A program made the position numbers and the translations under genes. The notes under the pieces are model-generated. The model saw nothing but the letters and a program-made list of their open reading frames with translations, did not search any database and was not told the origin of the DNA. 64,000 nt of DNA from NCBI GenBank assembly GCA_031216915.1, contig CM062297.1, positions 365,813,704 to 365,877,703 on the forward strand. Reading direction: 5' to 3'. Positions 1 to 11,691 of this stretch are shown here, piece after piece. Origin of the DNA: Pictodentalium vernedei. Its lineage: Eukaryota > Mollusca > Scaphopoda > Dentaliida > Dentaliidae. Numbering within the stretch: the first letter of the stretch is position 1; each line of letters starts with the position of its first letter.

Positions 1-1993
1 GTCGTTCGGGGTCTCCCGAGCCGACTTTGTCTGGTGAGAGTTATTCCTCCTCCGTGGGGGATGTGCAGTCTTTTCCTGTGGTGGATACTGCAGGAGCCGT
101 TGAGTGTTCTGGTGTAGAGATGCCTGGTTCCGGGACTACGGTCCCCCTCCAGTCGACATCTGAGGCTGTCACTAGGGTTGTGACTCCTCCTTCGGAGCCG
201 AGCCGGTGTGCTCTCTCCACTATTTCACCAGCCTCAACGACTCTCGACGTATCTACTGCTGCTGCTGGTCCGTCTGCTTCGTTGTCTGCTTCAGCCGGCC
301 TCGGCTTTTCGCTGCAGGGGACTGCAGGACTGTCCGATACTGTAGACGTGGGATATCGGCCTCAGCCTTCCCTGACTTCAACTCGGCGAAGTTGGAAGGG
401 GCTGCCGGCCGAGCCCATCGCTGTGGTCTCTTCGCCGTCGAGTACCACAGTTGTGTCTTTGGATTCGGATGTTCGTAGTGGAAACACTATGAACTCCGTG
501 GCGTTTCCGTCTACTCACTCTGGTCATACGACCAGTTTTGGGGGATCAACGCCTTTTGTGCAGCCTGGACCTTCTGCCCCGCAGAGGTCCGCGGTGACTC
601 TCATGAGTTCTCGCAGTATTGATCCTCGGGGTGCATCGTACCCCTATACACGTCTGCCTTCAGATGTTTCGGCTGCCGCTCGTCGTCCCACGTCGGGTGT
701 TTTGGAGGATTGTGACCCTTCGCTGGTTAAGAGGGTCAGAGGTGAAGCCACTTTGCCGGTTCGCTCCCCTGTCGAACCGGTCGGTACAGGCAGTGAGCTT
801 AGGGAGGCCCTATCCTTACTCACTCAGGTTCTTTCTAAGAGCCTTCCTGTTGCTTCCAGCGAGGCTATGGGTGGTTTCCAGGCGCCTCCTATGGCGCCGC
901 TCCCGGGATTGGAAACAGGCCGGTTTCCGATTCCTCTGGTGTCCCGACACCATGGGAGGCGACGGCTGGTTTGCCCACGATGGGCTATGTGTCTTCCGAC
1001 TCTGGGGAGGAGTCCGACATGCTTGAGGTCGAGGGCCAGCAGTCTTCGGACTTGGGGGAGGCTCTTGACTTTGTGTTTGGGTTTCTGCCTGAGCTCAAAC
1101 CTGCTAACCAGCCGACAGTGTCAGCCTGGCCGCGATCATCGGTCGCGCGCCAACAGCCTATGGAGCAACCTGCCTCTGGGCGCCTTCGACCGTGCCAGTC
1201 GGTACAGGTGGTTGAAGCTTTTTCAGCATTGGATGCCAAGCTGAATTCCAAGGCTTTGAAGACTTCATTCTTCACCTGGGTTGACACCTTTTTGCCTCCT
1301 GTGCGTTATCGTTCCTACGATTCCGCCAATCCGTCAGTCTGCCAGGCTTTGACGGTTCTGGATCAGGACTCCACTTCCCTCGGGCTTTCCAAGCCCAAGT
1401 CTGCCGTCATTCCAGTGACGACTCTGGAGTTCACGTTGGGCTTATCCAGAGAGATGCTTGGCATGCTTTCTCTCTCAGATCACGTCGTCTCAGCTTTGGC
1501 TGCTTATCTGCCTCCAGATAAGTTTGACGAGGTACAGGCTCCTTTGCGTGTGCTGTCCAAGGCGCTTATGCATCTTACTCACACGCATGCCTGTAACACG
1601 GCTAATTTGGAATTAGTTCGAAGGGACGCTGTGCTGGACACAGGACAATCCCTTCCCGAGGAGTAGCGTGCTACTCTTCGATCTGCTTCTTTGGCAGGTC
1701 CGCAACTTTTCCATGGTTCCGTGTCGACGGTCCGGGATGACGTCCTACGTCATTCCAAAGATCAGCTGCTGTTTCGTCAGCTTGATCAGCCTTCTCGGGG
1801 AGGCAAGGGCCGTTCCAAGCCTAACAAGTACCCTTCTGCTTCCTCTGTGAAGCAAAAGGCTGGTCCTTCTGCCGCCGCCTCTACTTCTTACTCACGGGGT
1901 AAAGGTAGGTGTTGGCAGAATCGAGGGAAGTCTCAGGATTCTTCATTTAGCAGAGGAGGTGGTTTCTCCTCTCGCGGGCCTCGTCGGGGCTAG
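1..1993 (+). pseudogene. DIRS gag-like region, copy A, disrupted
   Basis: Presumed nucleocapsid-type ORF1. The frame is already open at the window edge, so the start is not seen; the first in-frame ATG is at 120. The first 250 or so codons are Ser/Pro/Thr-rich and low in complexity. The middle (about 970-1666) is more ordered and is matched by copy B. The C-terminus (about 1860-1993) is rich in Gly, Arg and Ser, as in RNA-binding gag tails. Two lesions are visible. A frameshift falls between about 900 and 945, where the homologous reading moves to another frame. A TAG at 1664-1666 stands where copy B has CAG, after which the same frame continues to 1993. No zinc knuckle is seen, as is usual for DIRS gag. 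The assignment rests on position and composition. Confidence 0.75.
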
Positions 1994-3988
1994 AAATGAA
2001 GGTCCTCACCTCGACTCGTCCCAGGTTGGAGGAAGGATAGCAGAGTTCGCAGACCATTGGACCACCATCACATCCGATCCATGGGTGTTAGAGGTTGTTC
2101 GGTCCGGGCTGCGCATATCCTTCCGACGGTACCCCACTCTGTCAAGGGTGCCTCTTCCAACCACAGTTCCTTCAGACGTTTTACGTCGGGAACTTTTGTC
2201 CACGGAGATTGCCAATCTCCTGGCAAAGGGGGCGATCGAGGTCATCAAGAACGTTCAGTCAGTGGGTTTCTATTCCCGCCTGTTCTTGGTGCCGAAGAAG
2301 GACGGCCGACTCCGACCGGTTATCGATCTGAGTATCCTGATCCAGTCTATCATTGCTCCCAAGTTCAGCATGGAGACTTTCAGGTCGGTACGCCAATCAA
2401 TTCACCAGGGAGATTTCGCAGCCAGCATCGACCTGCGAGATGCTTACTTCCACGTTCTGATGCATCGGGCGTCACGGAAGTATCTCAGGTTTGCTTTTCT
2501 GGGGCGAGTTTACCAGTTCAAGGCCATGCCTTACGGCCTCAACCTGGCTCCTTGGGCGTTCACCAGACTGATGTCGCATGTGATAGCGTTCCATCGCACA
2601 CAGTCCCGGGTGACTACTTCGGCATATCTGGACGATATCCTCCAGAGGCATTCCAATGCTGCCTTACTGGAATCGGATGTCTCCACTCTGTTGAGCTTGC
2701 TCACGTCGCTAGGATTCAGAGTCAACGAGGAGAAGTCGGACCTGGTCCCTTCTCAGTCGTTTTGTCATCTGGGGATGTCTTTCCAAACCAAATTCAATTT
2801 GGTGGCTGTTCCCCAGGCCAAGGCTGTGATTCTCTCAGCTTTTGCTCTGACTCTGTCCCAGTCCAGGTCCACGACCGCTCGGAGTTTTCTCCGGCTGATC
2901 GGTCTCTGCGGTTTGGTGACGGATCTCATTCCTCTAGGTCGGCTGCGTGTCAGACCTCTCCAACACTTTCTGCTCAGTCGTTGGAGGCCGAATGTAGATT
3001 GTCTGGATCAGGTGCTTCCGTTTCCGGACTCTCTGTATCCTCACCTTCTTCCCTGGACAGATGTTCAGTGGATTACGCAGGGTGTTCCACTGGACTTACC
3101 CACGTCCGATCGCGTTCTGACGGCAGATGCCAGCGATCTCGGATGGGGTGCGACGTTGGATCCTCTCGGTCTTTCCCTACACAGGATGTGGGACCAGGAT
3201 CAAGCAGCTCTACACATCAACCAGCAGAGCTTCTTGCTCTTCTTCTGAGTTTCAGGCAGTGGATCCCTCACCTGTCGAATCGCCAGGTCCTTCTACTATC
3301 CGACAATTCGACAGTGGTTGCTTACATTCGGAACCAGGGCGGCACGCACTCGCTTCCGATGTACGAGTTAGCTCGGGATCTTCTACTGCTCGCTCAGGAT
3401 GTTCACGCCGGAGTGGTTGTTCGTCACATTCACGGTCGTCTGAACGTCCTAGCCGACTCCCTGTCCTGACAGGGCAGGGTTATTTCCACCGAGTGGATGC
3501 TTCACAGGGCAGTGTTCCAGTCGCTTTGCGATCTCTGGGGACATCCCCACATCGACCTCTTTGCGACTCGTTGGAACCATCAGGTGGACACTTTCGTGTC
3601 CCCGTGTCCAGATCCTCTGGCTTTTGCCGTGGACGCTCTGTCACTCGATTGGAACGGTCTAGTCGGCTACGCCTTCCCGCCGGTTCCGATTCTTCCTCAG
3701 GTTCTCGCCAAAATTCGAACCTGCAGTTGTCGAATCATTCTGATCGCTCCCCTGTCGCCTCAGCGGGTGTGGATCAATCAGCTCCGCTCGCTGATGGCGG
3801 CGGTTCCGGCACGTCTCCCGTTACGTCGCGACCTTCTTTGTCAAAGTCGCCCGAGGAGGTTTCACGTCGACCCGACTTCGTTGTGCCTTCACGCATATCT
3901 TTTGTCAGGTCCTGTCTCCTCCGTAGAGGTTTTTCGAGACGAGCAGTGGAGTGCATTTCTTCTTCAAGGAGGCACTCCACTGGTTTAG
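1959..3988 (+). pseudogene. DIRS reverse transcriptase / RNase H / methyltransferase-like polyprotein, copy A, disrupted
   Basis: The RT copies element RNA and RNase H removes the template. Visible RT blocks are LVPKKDGRLRPVIDL (about 2289-2333), SIDLRDAYF (about 2424-2450), PYGLNLAPWAFTRLM (about 2530-2574) and the catalytic YLDD (about 2624). RNase H starts at TADAS (about 3123), and later blocks are LSDNSTVV and VLADSLS. A methyltransferase-like segment follows (about 3497-3800), with HIDLFATRW and YAFPP, as is common in DIRS. A one-base deletion near 3230 relative to copy B shifts the frame and destroys the RNase H glutamate block (KELLAL in copy B). A TGA at 3467-3469 replaces the CGA of copy B. 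The start overlaps the end of gag, typical of DIRS. Identity of the RT and RNase H is secure; the methyltransferase label is from family knowledge. Confidence 0.93.
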
Positions 3989-4949
3989 CTTATGCTGCTA
4001 AATGGAAGGTCTTCTGTCGATGGTGTGCTGATCACTCTGTTGATTATGCCAATCCTTCGATTTCACAGATTGCGGAGTTTCTGGTATATCTGTTTGATTC
4101 TCGGGGTCTCCACCAGCCTGTTACCATCAAGGGTTACAGGTCTATGCTTTCAGAGACTTTTTCTTATGTGGGGAAGCGTCGTATCGGCACTAATCCTTAC
4201 CTCTCCAAGCTTGTTCGGCACTTTTCTTTGAAAAGGCCTCGGACTTTGCAGCTTACTCCACGATGGAATCTTTCGTGGGTGCTGCTTTGCTTGGGGGGGG
4301 CCGCCGTTCGAACCTTTATCCCAGGTGGATATGCATTTTCTCACATATAAGACGGCTTTTCTGATGGCATTTGCTTCGGCCAGACGGGTTAGTGAGCTTC
4401 TCGGTTGACCCGGCCTTTTTTAGGAGCTCTCCCAACAGTGTTACTTTTACTACTGATTGCTCCTTTTTGGCTAAGAATCAGTTACCAGATACTACTCCTC
4501 CTCCTATCTGTATCAGGGCTCTTCCCTCTGTTGAGGGTACTCGCCCTTTGCTCTGTCCGGTCCGTGCTATTCGCATTTATCTTAATCGGACACGCTTCAT
4601 ACGGAAAGGCAGAAAACGTTTTTTTCTGTCTCTCATTCCGGGTCGACAGAAGATCTCTCCTCAATCCATTTCTCGATGGATTTGTCTTGCTATTCGTACG
4701 GCTTATAGTCGTTTAGCAGCTGGCGATTGTATTACCAATCGTATTTCTGCCCACGAGGTGCGGGCACTGTCTACCTCTTGGGCTTATTCTAACTCCGTCA
4801 AGTTGTCGGATGTTATGCAGGCAGCCTACTGGAGAAATGCTTCTACTTTCTCCACCTTTTATTTGCGCCAGTTGCAGGAGCAGTCGGAGGACCTTTTTGC
4901 CCTGGGTCCTCTTTCTTTTGCTCAGGCTGTTGTCTGCCATAGCCATTAG
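3730..4949 (+). pseudogene. DIRS tyrosine recombinase, copy A, disrupted
   Basis: Catalyses integration of circular DIRS DNA by phage-integrase-type strand exchange. The N-terminal SAM-like DNA-binding part is read in one frame to about 4296, overlapping the previous ORF. The box with the first catalytic arginine (SARRVSEL, about 4372-4396) is in a second frame. The C-terminal part with HEVR (4752-4763) and the FYLRQL tyrosine (codon 4860-4862) is in a third frame. The first shift lies at a run of eight G near 4296-4303 and the second near 4390-4405. Stop codons follow in the abandoned frames. The catalytic residues are present but split, so no full protein can be made. The G-run shift could in principle be a sequencing error; the second is less easily explained that way. 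Confidence 0.9.
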
Positions 4950-5172
4950 GCTTCTTGAAGGTCAGTTTCAGCCTTGTGCTGTTACTGCCCTTTTTCTGTC
5001 TGTGTGTCACACAGGCTCATATGTCTCTTTTCATTGTCCTTTACCAGTGATTGCGACATTATGGTTGATAAGCCTCGGGACCTCTTCCTTCTACTTAACG
5101 GTTCCAGTGCACTAGGGTTATGTGGGGGTTGGTTATGCGATTCCCTCCAGCCTTTTGTCTATTCAGCCTGTA

Positions 5173-5255
5173 GTAAACAATTGTGAGTAGGTTGATAAGA
5201 AATCTAAATTTTATAGTAAATTTCCTTTCTTATTATACCTACCACAATTGTTTAC
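5173..5255. repeat. DIRS internal complementary region, copy A
   Basis: GTTGATAAG followed directly by AAATCTAAATTTT marks the join at 5199/5200. The right half is the reverse complement of the last ~55 bases of the element (5567-5621). The left half matches the reverse complement of the left end seen in copy B. In DIRS biology this region templates the joining of the two ends into a circle. Confidence 0.92.
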
Positions 5256-5332
5256 ATGGAGACCCTCCCATATTCTTTACGGGTAAAGAATCTTTCCTCC
5301 CCGCTGATCACATAACTCTAACGTTTACGGAT

Positions 5333-5621
5333 TCAAAAAGAATGAGTCTTTAGAGACGGTTTATGCGCACTGGCAACGGAAGTCGTGGAGTTGTACTTGG
5401 GAGAGAGCGTCCCGTACTGGGTCTGCGCCGGTTGCACTCGACCCAGTTTTGGCTTATTTTTATTGGTGCTTTTGCACCACTTTTCTTTCCCAACTTGCTT
5501 GGGAAAGACAAAAATAAAGAGTATTTTATCCGAGTTAGGGACTTCCACTGTAGTGCAAGCCTGTAGTAAACAATTGTGCTAGGTATAATAAGAAAGGAAA
5601 TTTACTATAAAATTTAGATTT
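5333..5621. repeat. DIRS right inverted terminal repeat, copy A
   Basis: Homologous to the right repeat of copy B (54258-54538) and inverted relative to its left repeat (48437-48683). It contains a short internal hairpin (TGCTTTTGCACCAC) and ends with the right extension AGGTATAATAAGAAAGG up to 5621. The partner left repeat lies outside the window. Confidence 0.88.
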
Positions 5622-6563
5622 CTTTGTAACTTGGTAGGATGACTCCGTATGATGTCTAACTTTTCCATTTGGTTGCTATATATCAACCGTGACAACTGCC
5701 CAAGCCCAAAACCCAAAAACCTTTAGCACAGTCTACAGGTCATATTTATGAAGGGATTTCATTGTAACTTGGTAGGATGACTCCATATAATGTCTTAATG
5801 AGAACATCGTATTTAGGTCGGGTTCAGTCAACCATGATGACCGCAGGGGCATGTTACCTAAATTTCTTTAGCACAGTCTACTGGTAGCATTTATGAAGGA
5901 ATTACATTGTAAATGGGTACATGACTCGGTATAATGCCTTGATGAGAACAACCTATTTTAGTCGTGATTGGTCAACCATGACAGCTACACAGGCATGTGA
6001 CCTAGATTTGTTTTATCGCAGTCTGCAGTTCATATTTATTAATCGATTTCATTGTAACATTTTAGGATAACTTGGTATGATGTCTAGATGAGACTGTTTA
6101 TTTTCGTCATGATCAGTCAGCTATTACTGCTGCTTGGGCATGTGACCTAGATTCCTTTAGTATTTTCTACAGGTTGTTTTTTTGAAGGGATTTCATTGTA
6201 ATTTGGCAGGCTGACTCAGTATGATATCTATATGAGACTGTCCAACTCAGGTCGCATGAACTGTGACCGCCAGATGGTCACATGACCTAGATTCCTTGAG
6301 CAAAGTCTGCAAGTCATATTTATGAAGGGATTTCATTGTGACTTGAATGATTTTACTTTAACTTCGTAACTTTGGTTGACATGCATTAACTGTGAGGGGC
6401 CACATCAACCCATCAACTAAATTCTTTAGTGCAGTCTACACCTCAAATTATTCTTGTTGAAAACGTAGCATGTAGGGTAGCGATCAGAAACATTGAACAT
6501 TATCCTTTTCATCAAACACTGCACAAAGTCAAGTGAAGCTGCAGTGTCATTGACACTTTCAAT
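5622..6563 (+). repeat. Minisatellite element family A, copy 1 (left part beyond the DIRS insertion)
   Basis: About six diverged units with a spacing of roughly 142-147 bases, each with TTCATTGTAACTTGGTAGGATGAC, a 'gtctagatgaga' box and 'ttagcacagtctaca'. It ends with AGCTGCAGTGTCATTGACAC then TTTCAAT, the 3' terminus shared with families B, C and D. DIRS copy A was inserted within this array. Confidence 0.85.
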
Positions 6564-8056
6564 AATCCTGTTGTTATCAACACAGAAAAGTACTGTATTT
6601 TTTCTCTGGCACAATATAACTTGACTGGTACTGTACTTTGATGATTATTTCTCATTGGGTATCAAATGGAGTGTGAATAACAAGTCTACCGCATTTCCTG
6701 GATAAATAAAATTATAAAGATAGTCTCAAGATTAATTTTGTATTGATTGCATTAATATACTATCTTCTCACCAGTTGAAGAAAAAATTTCACTTCCACCA
6801 GCAGCTTAAAAGTTTTGAAATCAATATCAGAAAAAAATAATTAAAAAGCACAAGCAGCATTGCTAAGGCCACCCAAAAATGGTTTGGTTCAGGTTACATA
6901 AAATAAAAAAAATAGGGTCGGCCAGAGGTGGTGGAACTGGGGGTAAGGTGCAGGTGTGGTTGCTGGCATTTTGCACCCTTTAAAGAAACAATGTCCTTAT
7001 CTTCAGAAAAGAAAAGTGCCTCTGCAGACAAATGTGATAATCCAGAGTGTTCACATATACACATCAAAGACTTACACAAACTACCACTTGCCATTCCACA
7101 GTGATCTAAATTTAATCTGAAGTTGGTGTCCATTCCATACTACACAGTTCAACTTTATCTGTAGTAGGCGGTCACACTTTTTCGGGAAATTTATATAGAA
7201 AGGTATAAGCATATCACTCTGTGTTCACTGTACATGATATGTATGTTTGATGATTTAGTGGTTTTCTCTTTGATCATGTATTTTCTTCCATCCAAGCCTT
7301 ACTCTTGTTTTAATGTTTAAGTATATAGCAGGTCGATATATTACCAGTTGGACTAATGTCATTTGTCAAAAGATGAAGCATAAAACCACATTCATTGCAC
7401 AAAAGATTTATTAAAATCCTCACAAATCATGCGCAGGTGTGAATTTCGGTATAGTATAGTGCTTTATTTTATTTTTAATCTCCCCTCCCCCCCCCCCCAA
7501 AAAAAAAAACCTTCAAAAATGTCATCGGTCATAGTTTTCAAACTCTTGTTACAGGTCTTCACCAGTATTATTGGTTCTTCCTCCTTGCTCTAAAGTTTAC
7601 TTACATGTAACTCCTTACATGCTGCTGACAGATATTCCTACCCAGGACAATAAATCACTTGCCTCTAAAAAAAGTAAAATTTGAGCCCCCCTAACAAATT
7701 TTTCACCTACAAATTGTACCAACATTTTTCCCAGCAATTTTTTGAGTCAAACTTTAATGGATTTTTCATAAATGCTGTTTCTCAGCAGCCATGACTAGAT
7801 TTGATAAAAAAATATCCAGCAGGTTACGAGTTCAAGGTTTCTTAGTTTTCCAGTGTCAATCCAAAATCCTATTTAAACTAAATTATGCATGATGCTCAAT
7901 AGGAAACCCCACAAATATGAATTTATTAGATTTGATGCCTTGAGTACATGCTCATATCAAGTTTGCCAGCGAAAAGTGAAAAGCAGTCTGTGCCAGCAAT
8001 GCCATGCATGACACTGGCGACACAGATTACTTTTCACTGGCAAACTGTTTTTTTTT
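6564..8056. other. Non-coding stretch, no gene seen
   Basis: AT-rich sequence with no recognisable exon. It holds a C-run followed by an A-run near 7480-7510 and a short reading frame near 6894-7133 that resembles nothing I know. A small inverted repeat (CTGTGCCAGCAATG..., about 7975-8050) lies just before the next element. Confidence 0.6.
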
Positions 8057-8060
8057 TTAA

Positions 8061-8443
8061 CCCTTTACATAACAAATCGGCTGCATCTGCCTGTGTATTT
8101 ATAAATTGAGCAGTTGAAAAAAAGATTATTTAAAAAAAGTGTCAACAAACCCATATGTGACCCTGTCATAAGAACAAGCTAGTCAAGCTTGTTCCAGTGA
8201 GTGGACATCCCCGTGGGAACCCTGGGAAGTGATGCACTGCTTGTTTACCACATGGTAAACAAGCTCTATTTTACTGGTAAAGTAGGACCCGGGCACGGTT
8301 AGCCATTGTGCAGAAATATGCGACCTTATGCACCAATAAATAAATAAATAATGAGGGAACATGTGATATGGTTTTGTTGAAATATTTTGAAAAAATAGTT
8401 TTCAAACTATTAAATTTTGATATCCTGTGCACTGGGTAAAGGA
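8061..8443. mobile_element. TTAA-flanked foldback MITE interrupted by a SINE-like insert
   Basis: Flanked by TTAA at 8057-8060 and TTAA at 8444-8447, with ends CCCTTTACAT and GGGTAAAGGA. It is a diverged member of the MITE family seen at 13035, 14592, 17372, 35437 and 59774. The centre is split at about 8200-8350 by sequence beginning CCGTGGGAACCCTGGGAAG and ending in an AATAAATAAATAAATA tail. That insert resembles the SINE-like unit at 13820-14038. Confidence 0.72.
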
Positions 8444-8841
8444 TTAAACCTATTTATATGTTGCATTATTTGAATCCTCGGATAGACCCTAAACTGTATT
8501 TTTTACATGCCTGTTCTTTGAAATCCTCATCTATAGCATCACTTAACCATGTGAAAAATGACAAATGTGCAGAATGGAAATCTTTGACAGACTATTTTTA
8601 AATAGAAGCAAAATTTCACTGAAATTTTCTACAAATCGTGCAGCACAATTACAGTTTGAATCCCTAGCGATAGCTAAAAATTGTCCACTGAGTTCCAATG
8701 TGTTCATATAGAAGGCACATAGAACACGTAGGAACTCAGGGGACAAAATAGTAATGGGTTGCAAATTTGGTTGGCAATAAAAAAGTGTTCTTTTTGTTGA
8801 TAGTTGTGAATTGAATTTCTGAGTGTCCTTCTAATAATTAT

Positions 8842-10302
8842 TAGCTTAACTTGACAAAGTCAAGATAAGCTATTGCCATCACACTTGCTGAAGTCTGTCA
8901 GTCTGTTCACATTTTCTCTGGCACAGGCTACAATCCGTAGTTCTTTCATAGCAGGTTCGGGGTCATGTCTAGATGAGAACATCCCCTTTTGGTCACGATC
9001 GGTCAACCATGACGACTGCGAGAGCCGAAACCCCAAAACCTTTAGCTCAGCCTACTGTTCGTACTTATGAAGGGATTTCATTGTAACTTGGTAGCATGAC
9101 TCCATATTATGTCTAGATGAGAACGTCCCCTTTTGGTCGCAATTGGTCAACTGTGAGGGCTGTGAGAGCTCAAAACCTGTAAACCTTTGGCCCAGACTAC
9201 AGGTCGTATTTATGAAGGGATTTCATTGTAACTCGGTAGGATGACTTCGAATAATGTCTAGATAAGATCGTCCCGTTTTGGTCGTGATTGGTCAACTGTG
9301 ACAGCTGCGAGAGCTTGAAACCCGAAAACCTTCAGCACAGTCTACAGGTCGTAATAATGAAGGGATTTCATTATTACTTGGTAGGATGACTTGGTATAGA
9401 TGAGAACGTCCCCTTTTGGTTGCAATCAGTCAGCCATTATGGCTATGCGGGTCTGAAGCCCAAAAACCTTTAGCACAGTCTACAGGTCATATTTATGAAG
9501 GGATTTTATAGTAACTTCGTAGGATGACTCTGTATAATGTCTGGATGAGAATGTCTGTTTTTGGTCAAGTTCATTCAACCCTGATGGCCGCAGGGGCAGG
9601 CTACCTAAATACCTTCAGCATAGGCTACAGCTTGCATTTATAAAGAGATTTCATTGCAAATTTGTAGGATGACTCAGTATAATGTCTAGATGAGAATGTC
9701 ATATTTTGGCCGTGATCAGTCTACCATGTCAGCCGCACAGGCATGTGACCTAGATTTGTTTAGCACAGTCAACAGTTCATATTTATGAAGCACTTTCATT
9801 GTAACTTGGAAGGATAACTTGATTTGATGTCTAGATGAGAGTGCCACATTTTGGTCACGATCTGTCAGCCATTACCGCAGCCTGGTCACTTGACCTAGAT
9901 TCCTTTAGTACTGCTTACAGGATGTTTTTATGAAAGGATTTCATTGTAACTTGGTATGATATCCAGTTGAGACTCTCCTATTTTGGTCATGATCAGTCAA
10001 CCATGACCTCTGAACCAAGATTCCTTTAGCAAAGTCTACAAGTTATATTTCTGAAGAGATTTCATTGTAACTTGGTGGGATGACTCCTTTTGGAATAATT
10101 AACTTTGGTTGAAATACGTTAACTGTTGGGGGCCACATCAACCCAGGTCTTAATTCTTTGGTACAGTCTACACTCAAATTATTCTTATTGAAAACATAGC
10201 ATACAGGGAACAGAAATTAACATATTCTCAATTATCACAATTCTTGTCTTATTTCATAATCCTTTCATAAACATTGAACATTATCCTTTTCATCAAACAC
10301 TT
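8842..10302 (+). repeat. Minisatellite element family A, copy 2
   Basis: Begins with a hairpin (AGCTTAACTTGACAAAGTCA, then AGATAAGCT), then a GTCTGTCAGTCTG lead, then about eight to nine units of ~145 bases of the same core as 5622-6563. The tail (CTCAAATTATTCTTATTGAAA) matches copy 1 up to CATCAAACAC at 10302, where homology stops, so the shared 3' end is lost here. Confidence 0.85.
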
Positions 10303-10315
10303 TTATAGGTAATAA

Positions 10316-10424
10316 ACAGAACGACACACACATGTGAATGGGTTATGTGGCCTCGAGTTTTATCCTTCCGCAATGGCGAAAGTGCCACATCAATTAACCC
10401 ATTCTCAGAAGCGTGCCGTTCTGT
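10316..10424. mobile_element. Small foldback element, about 40-base inverted repeats
   Basis: Starts ACAGAACGACAC and ends GTGCCGTTCTGT; the arms continue through GAATGGGTTA / TTAACCCATTC. Total about 109 bases, so it is non-coding and MITE-like. It abuts the truncation point of the preceding minisatellite element. Confidence 0.6.
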
Positions 10425-10449
10425 GTTTTGCATGCATTGGGAAAACTTG

Positions 10450-10640
10450 AAAAAATAGAGTTTTGGGATGAAGGCAGTTAGAACATTGAACTCTGGATCA
10501 AGAGGTCATAGATTCAGTCCTGCCCCCAGCCCCCCACATCATCTGTGTTGTGTTCATGGACAAGACACTTAATCCCAATTGCCCAAGTGGGAGCATGATA
10601 GCACAGTGTGCTTCAACTCTTAGCTAATATGAATCGGCTG
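10450..10640 (+). mobile_element. Degenerate tRNA-derived SINE
   Basis: Contains recognisable but diverged blocks of the SINE body found at 21918: a B-box-like GATTCAGTCCTG, then 'ttcatggacaagacacttaatcccaattgccca'. No clean tail or target duplication. Confidence 0.5.
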
Positions 10641-11196
10641 CATGCATCCAGCTGCAAATTACAAATTGTGCAATTAAAAAAAATTATTTAATAAAATTCA
10701 ACAAAATCATTTCATGTAGCCCCTCATTGGAATAAGCTCATTGATGCTGGTTATTCCCCTGACCCCTGAAGGAGGATCCTGGAGTGTCTAGTGAAGCCCT
10801 CCATCTTTCCGTCTGTCCATCCATCTGTCCATCCATATTAATGTTTTACATTGTAATTTCAGAACCATTGGTCGGATTTGGATCTCTTTTGGTATGCTGA
10901 TAGACCCTCATGGGGGAACGGATATGCGCAAGAAACGGGTTCCATCCAATAATTTTTCCCAGAATTATGGTCCTTTTTTCACTTTTTGGACTTAGAAAAT
11001 TTTTCTGTTTCACAATACCTTTAAGGCTACTTCGAACATGCCTTCGGGTCGGTGGCAGTAGCCCACCTTTTGCATAGCCTTTGTTCTAATGAGGGTTACA
11101 TGTACATGATCTGGTTTTGTTGACATTTTTTGACAAAATTAAAAAAAAATTAAAATAGCAAATTTTGAAATCCTGTGTTTTGGGTGAAGGTGTTTA
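10624..11196. mobile_element. Interrupted foldback element carrying the start of another minisatellite element
   Basis: Outer arms (TTCAACAAAATCAT... and ...GATCTGGTTTTGTTGA, with CCCCTCATTGGAA facing TTCTAATGAGG) match the palindromic MITE family at 36690 and 59774. Between about 10745 and 11080 lies a lead of TCCGTCTGTCCATCC and a hairpin-like end, resembling one unit of a minisatellite carrier. Boundaries are approximate. Confidence 0.4.
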
Positions 11197-11373
11197 ACTC
11201 TTAACCGACCGAGTATTTTCAAAATATTTTTCCTCAGATCTCGTCATGGCTACTAAGAAGCAGCCATGACTAGATTTGATGAAAAATTCATTCAAATTTT
11301 AAACTCAAGAAATGATTAGTCAAAAGTCCATTCAATTTACAGGGAGCAAATTTGATTATGTGTGCCCAAATTA

Positions 11374-11691
11374 TACAGTTAAAACTAGAAGTCCTGTCAC
11401 GAACTGCACGCTTGTCTATGCTTAATTGCGCGTAGGAATTGCACGCAGTTGCCATATCGAATGGATTTAAAAGCACGGCAGGTTCTCCTGGTTACTCATA
11501 GCAAACATAGGCAATGTTTCTGCTATTGGACCTCCGGGTTACCTGGAGGTCCATTGGCTGAAACATTGCTTGTGCACAGGCCATATGTACAGAATTTGAT
11601 AGCCTTACTATGGCCATAACGCATAGGTTACCATGCAGATCAATGTGCTATTTGTGCGCATTTCATGACAGGACTTCTAATTTTAACTGTA
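11374..11691. mobile_element. Tc1/mariner-like MITE with ~26-base inverted repeats
   Basis: Ends CAGTTAAAACTAGAAGTCCT and AGGACTTCTAATTTTAACTG, nearly perfect inverted repeats flanked by TA. The middle holds a hairpin (GACCTCCGGGTTACCTGGAGGTC). No coding capacity. The CAGT terminus with TA target sites is typical of the Tc1/mariner group. Confidence 0.78.

Larger units (their letters stand above)
1..5621 (+). mobile_element. DIRS-type retrotransposon, copy A (left end outside window)
   Basis: Tyrosine-recombinase retrotransposon of the DIRS group. Seen in order: a gag-like region, RT, RNase H, a methyltransferase-like segment, a tyrosine recombinase, an internal complementary region and a right inverted terminal repeat. 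The right end is fixed at 5621 because the internal region at 5173-5255 contains the exact reverse complement of the terminal AAATTTAGATTT. Beyond it lies CTTTGTAACTTGG, which matches units of a local minisatellite, so the element landed inside that array after a TTT. All coding regions carry frameshifts or stops, so this copy is inactive. DIRS elements are known to replicate by reverse transcription and to integrate as a circle by the recombinase, without target duplication. Confidence 0.93.

Noticed and set aside
3730..4949. Phage or integron integrase
   Set aside because: The tyrosine recombinase lies directly downstream of RT and RNase H with DIRS-type inverted repeats and an internal complementary region, so it belongs to the retrotransposon.
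1..5621. LTR retrotransposon or endogenous retrovirus
   Set aside because: No LTRs, no protease or DDE integrase and no envelope. Terminal repeats are inverted, with a tyrosine recombinase.
5622..10302. CRISPR array
   Set aside because: Repeat units are long, adjacent and diverged without spacers, and the genome is animal.
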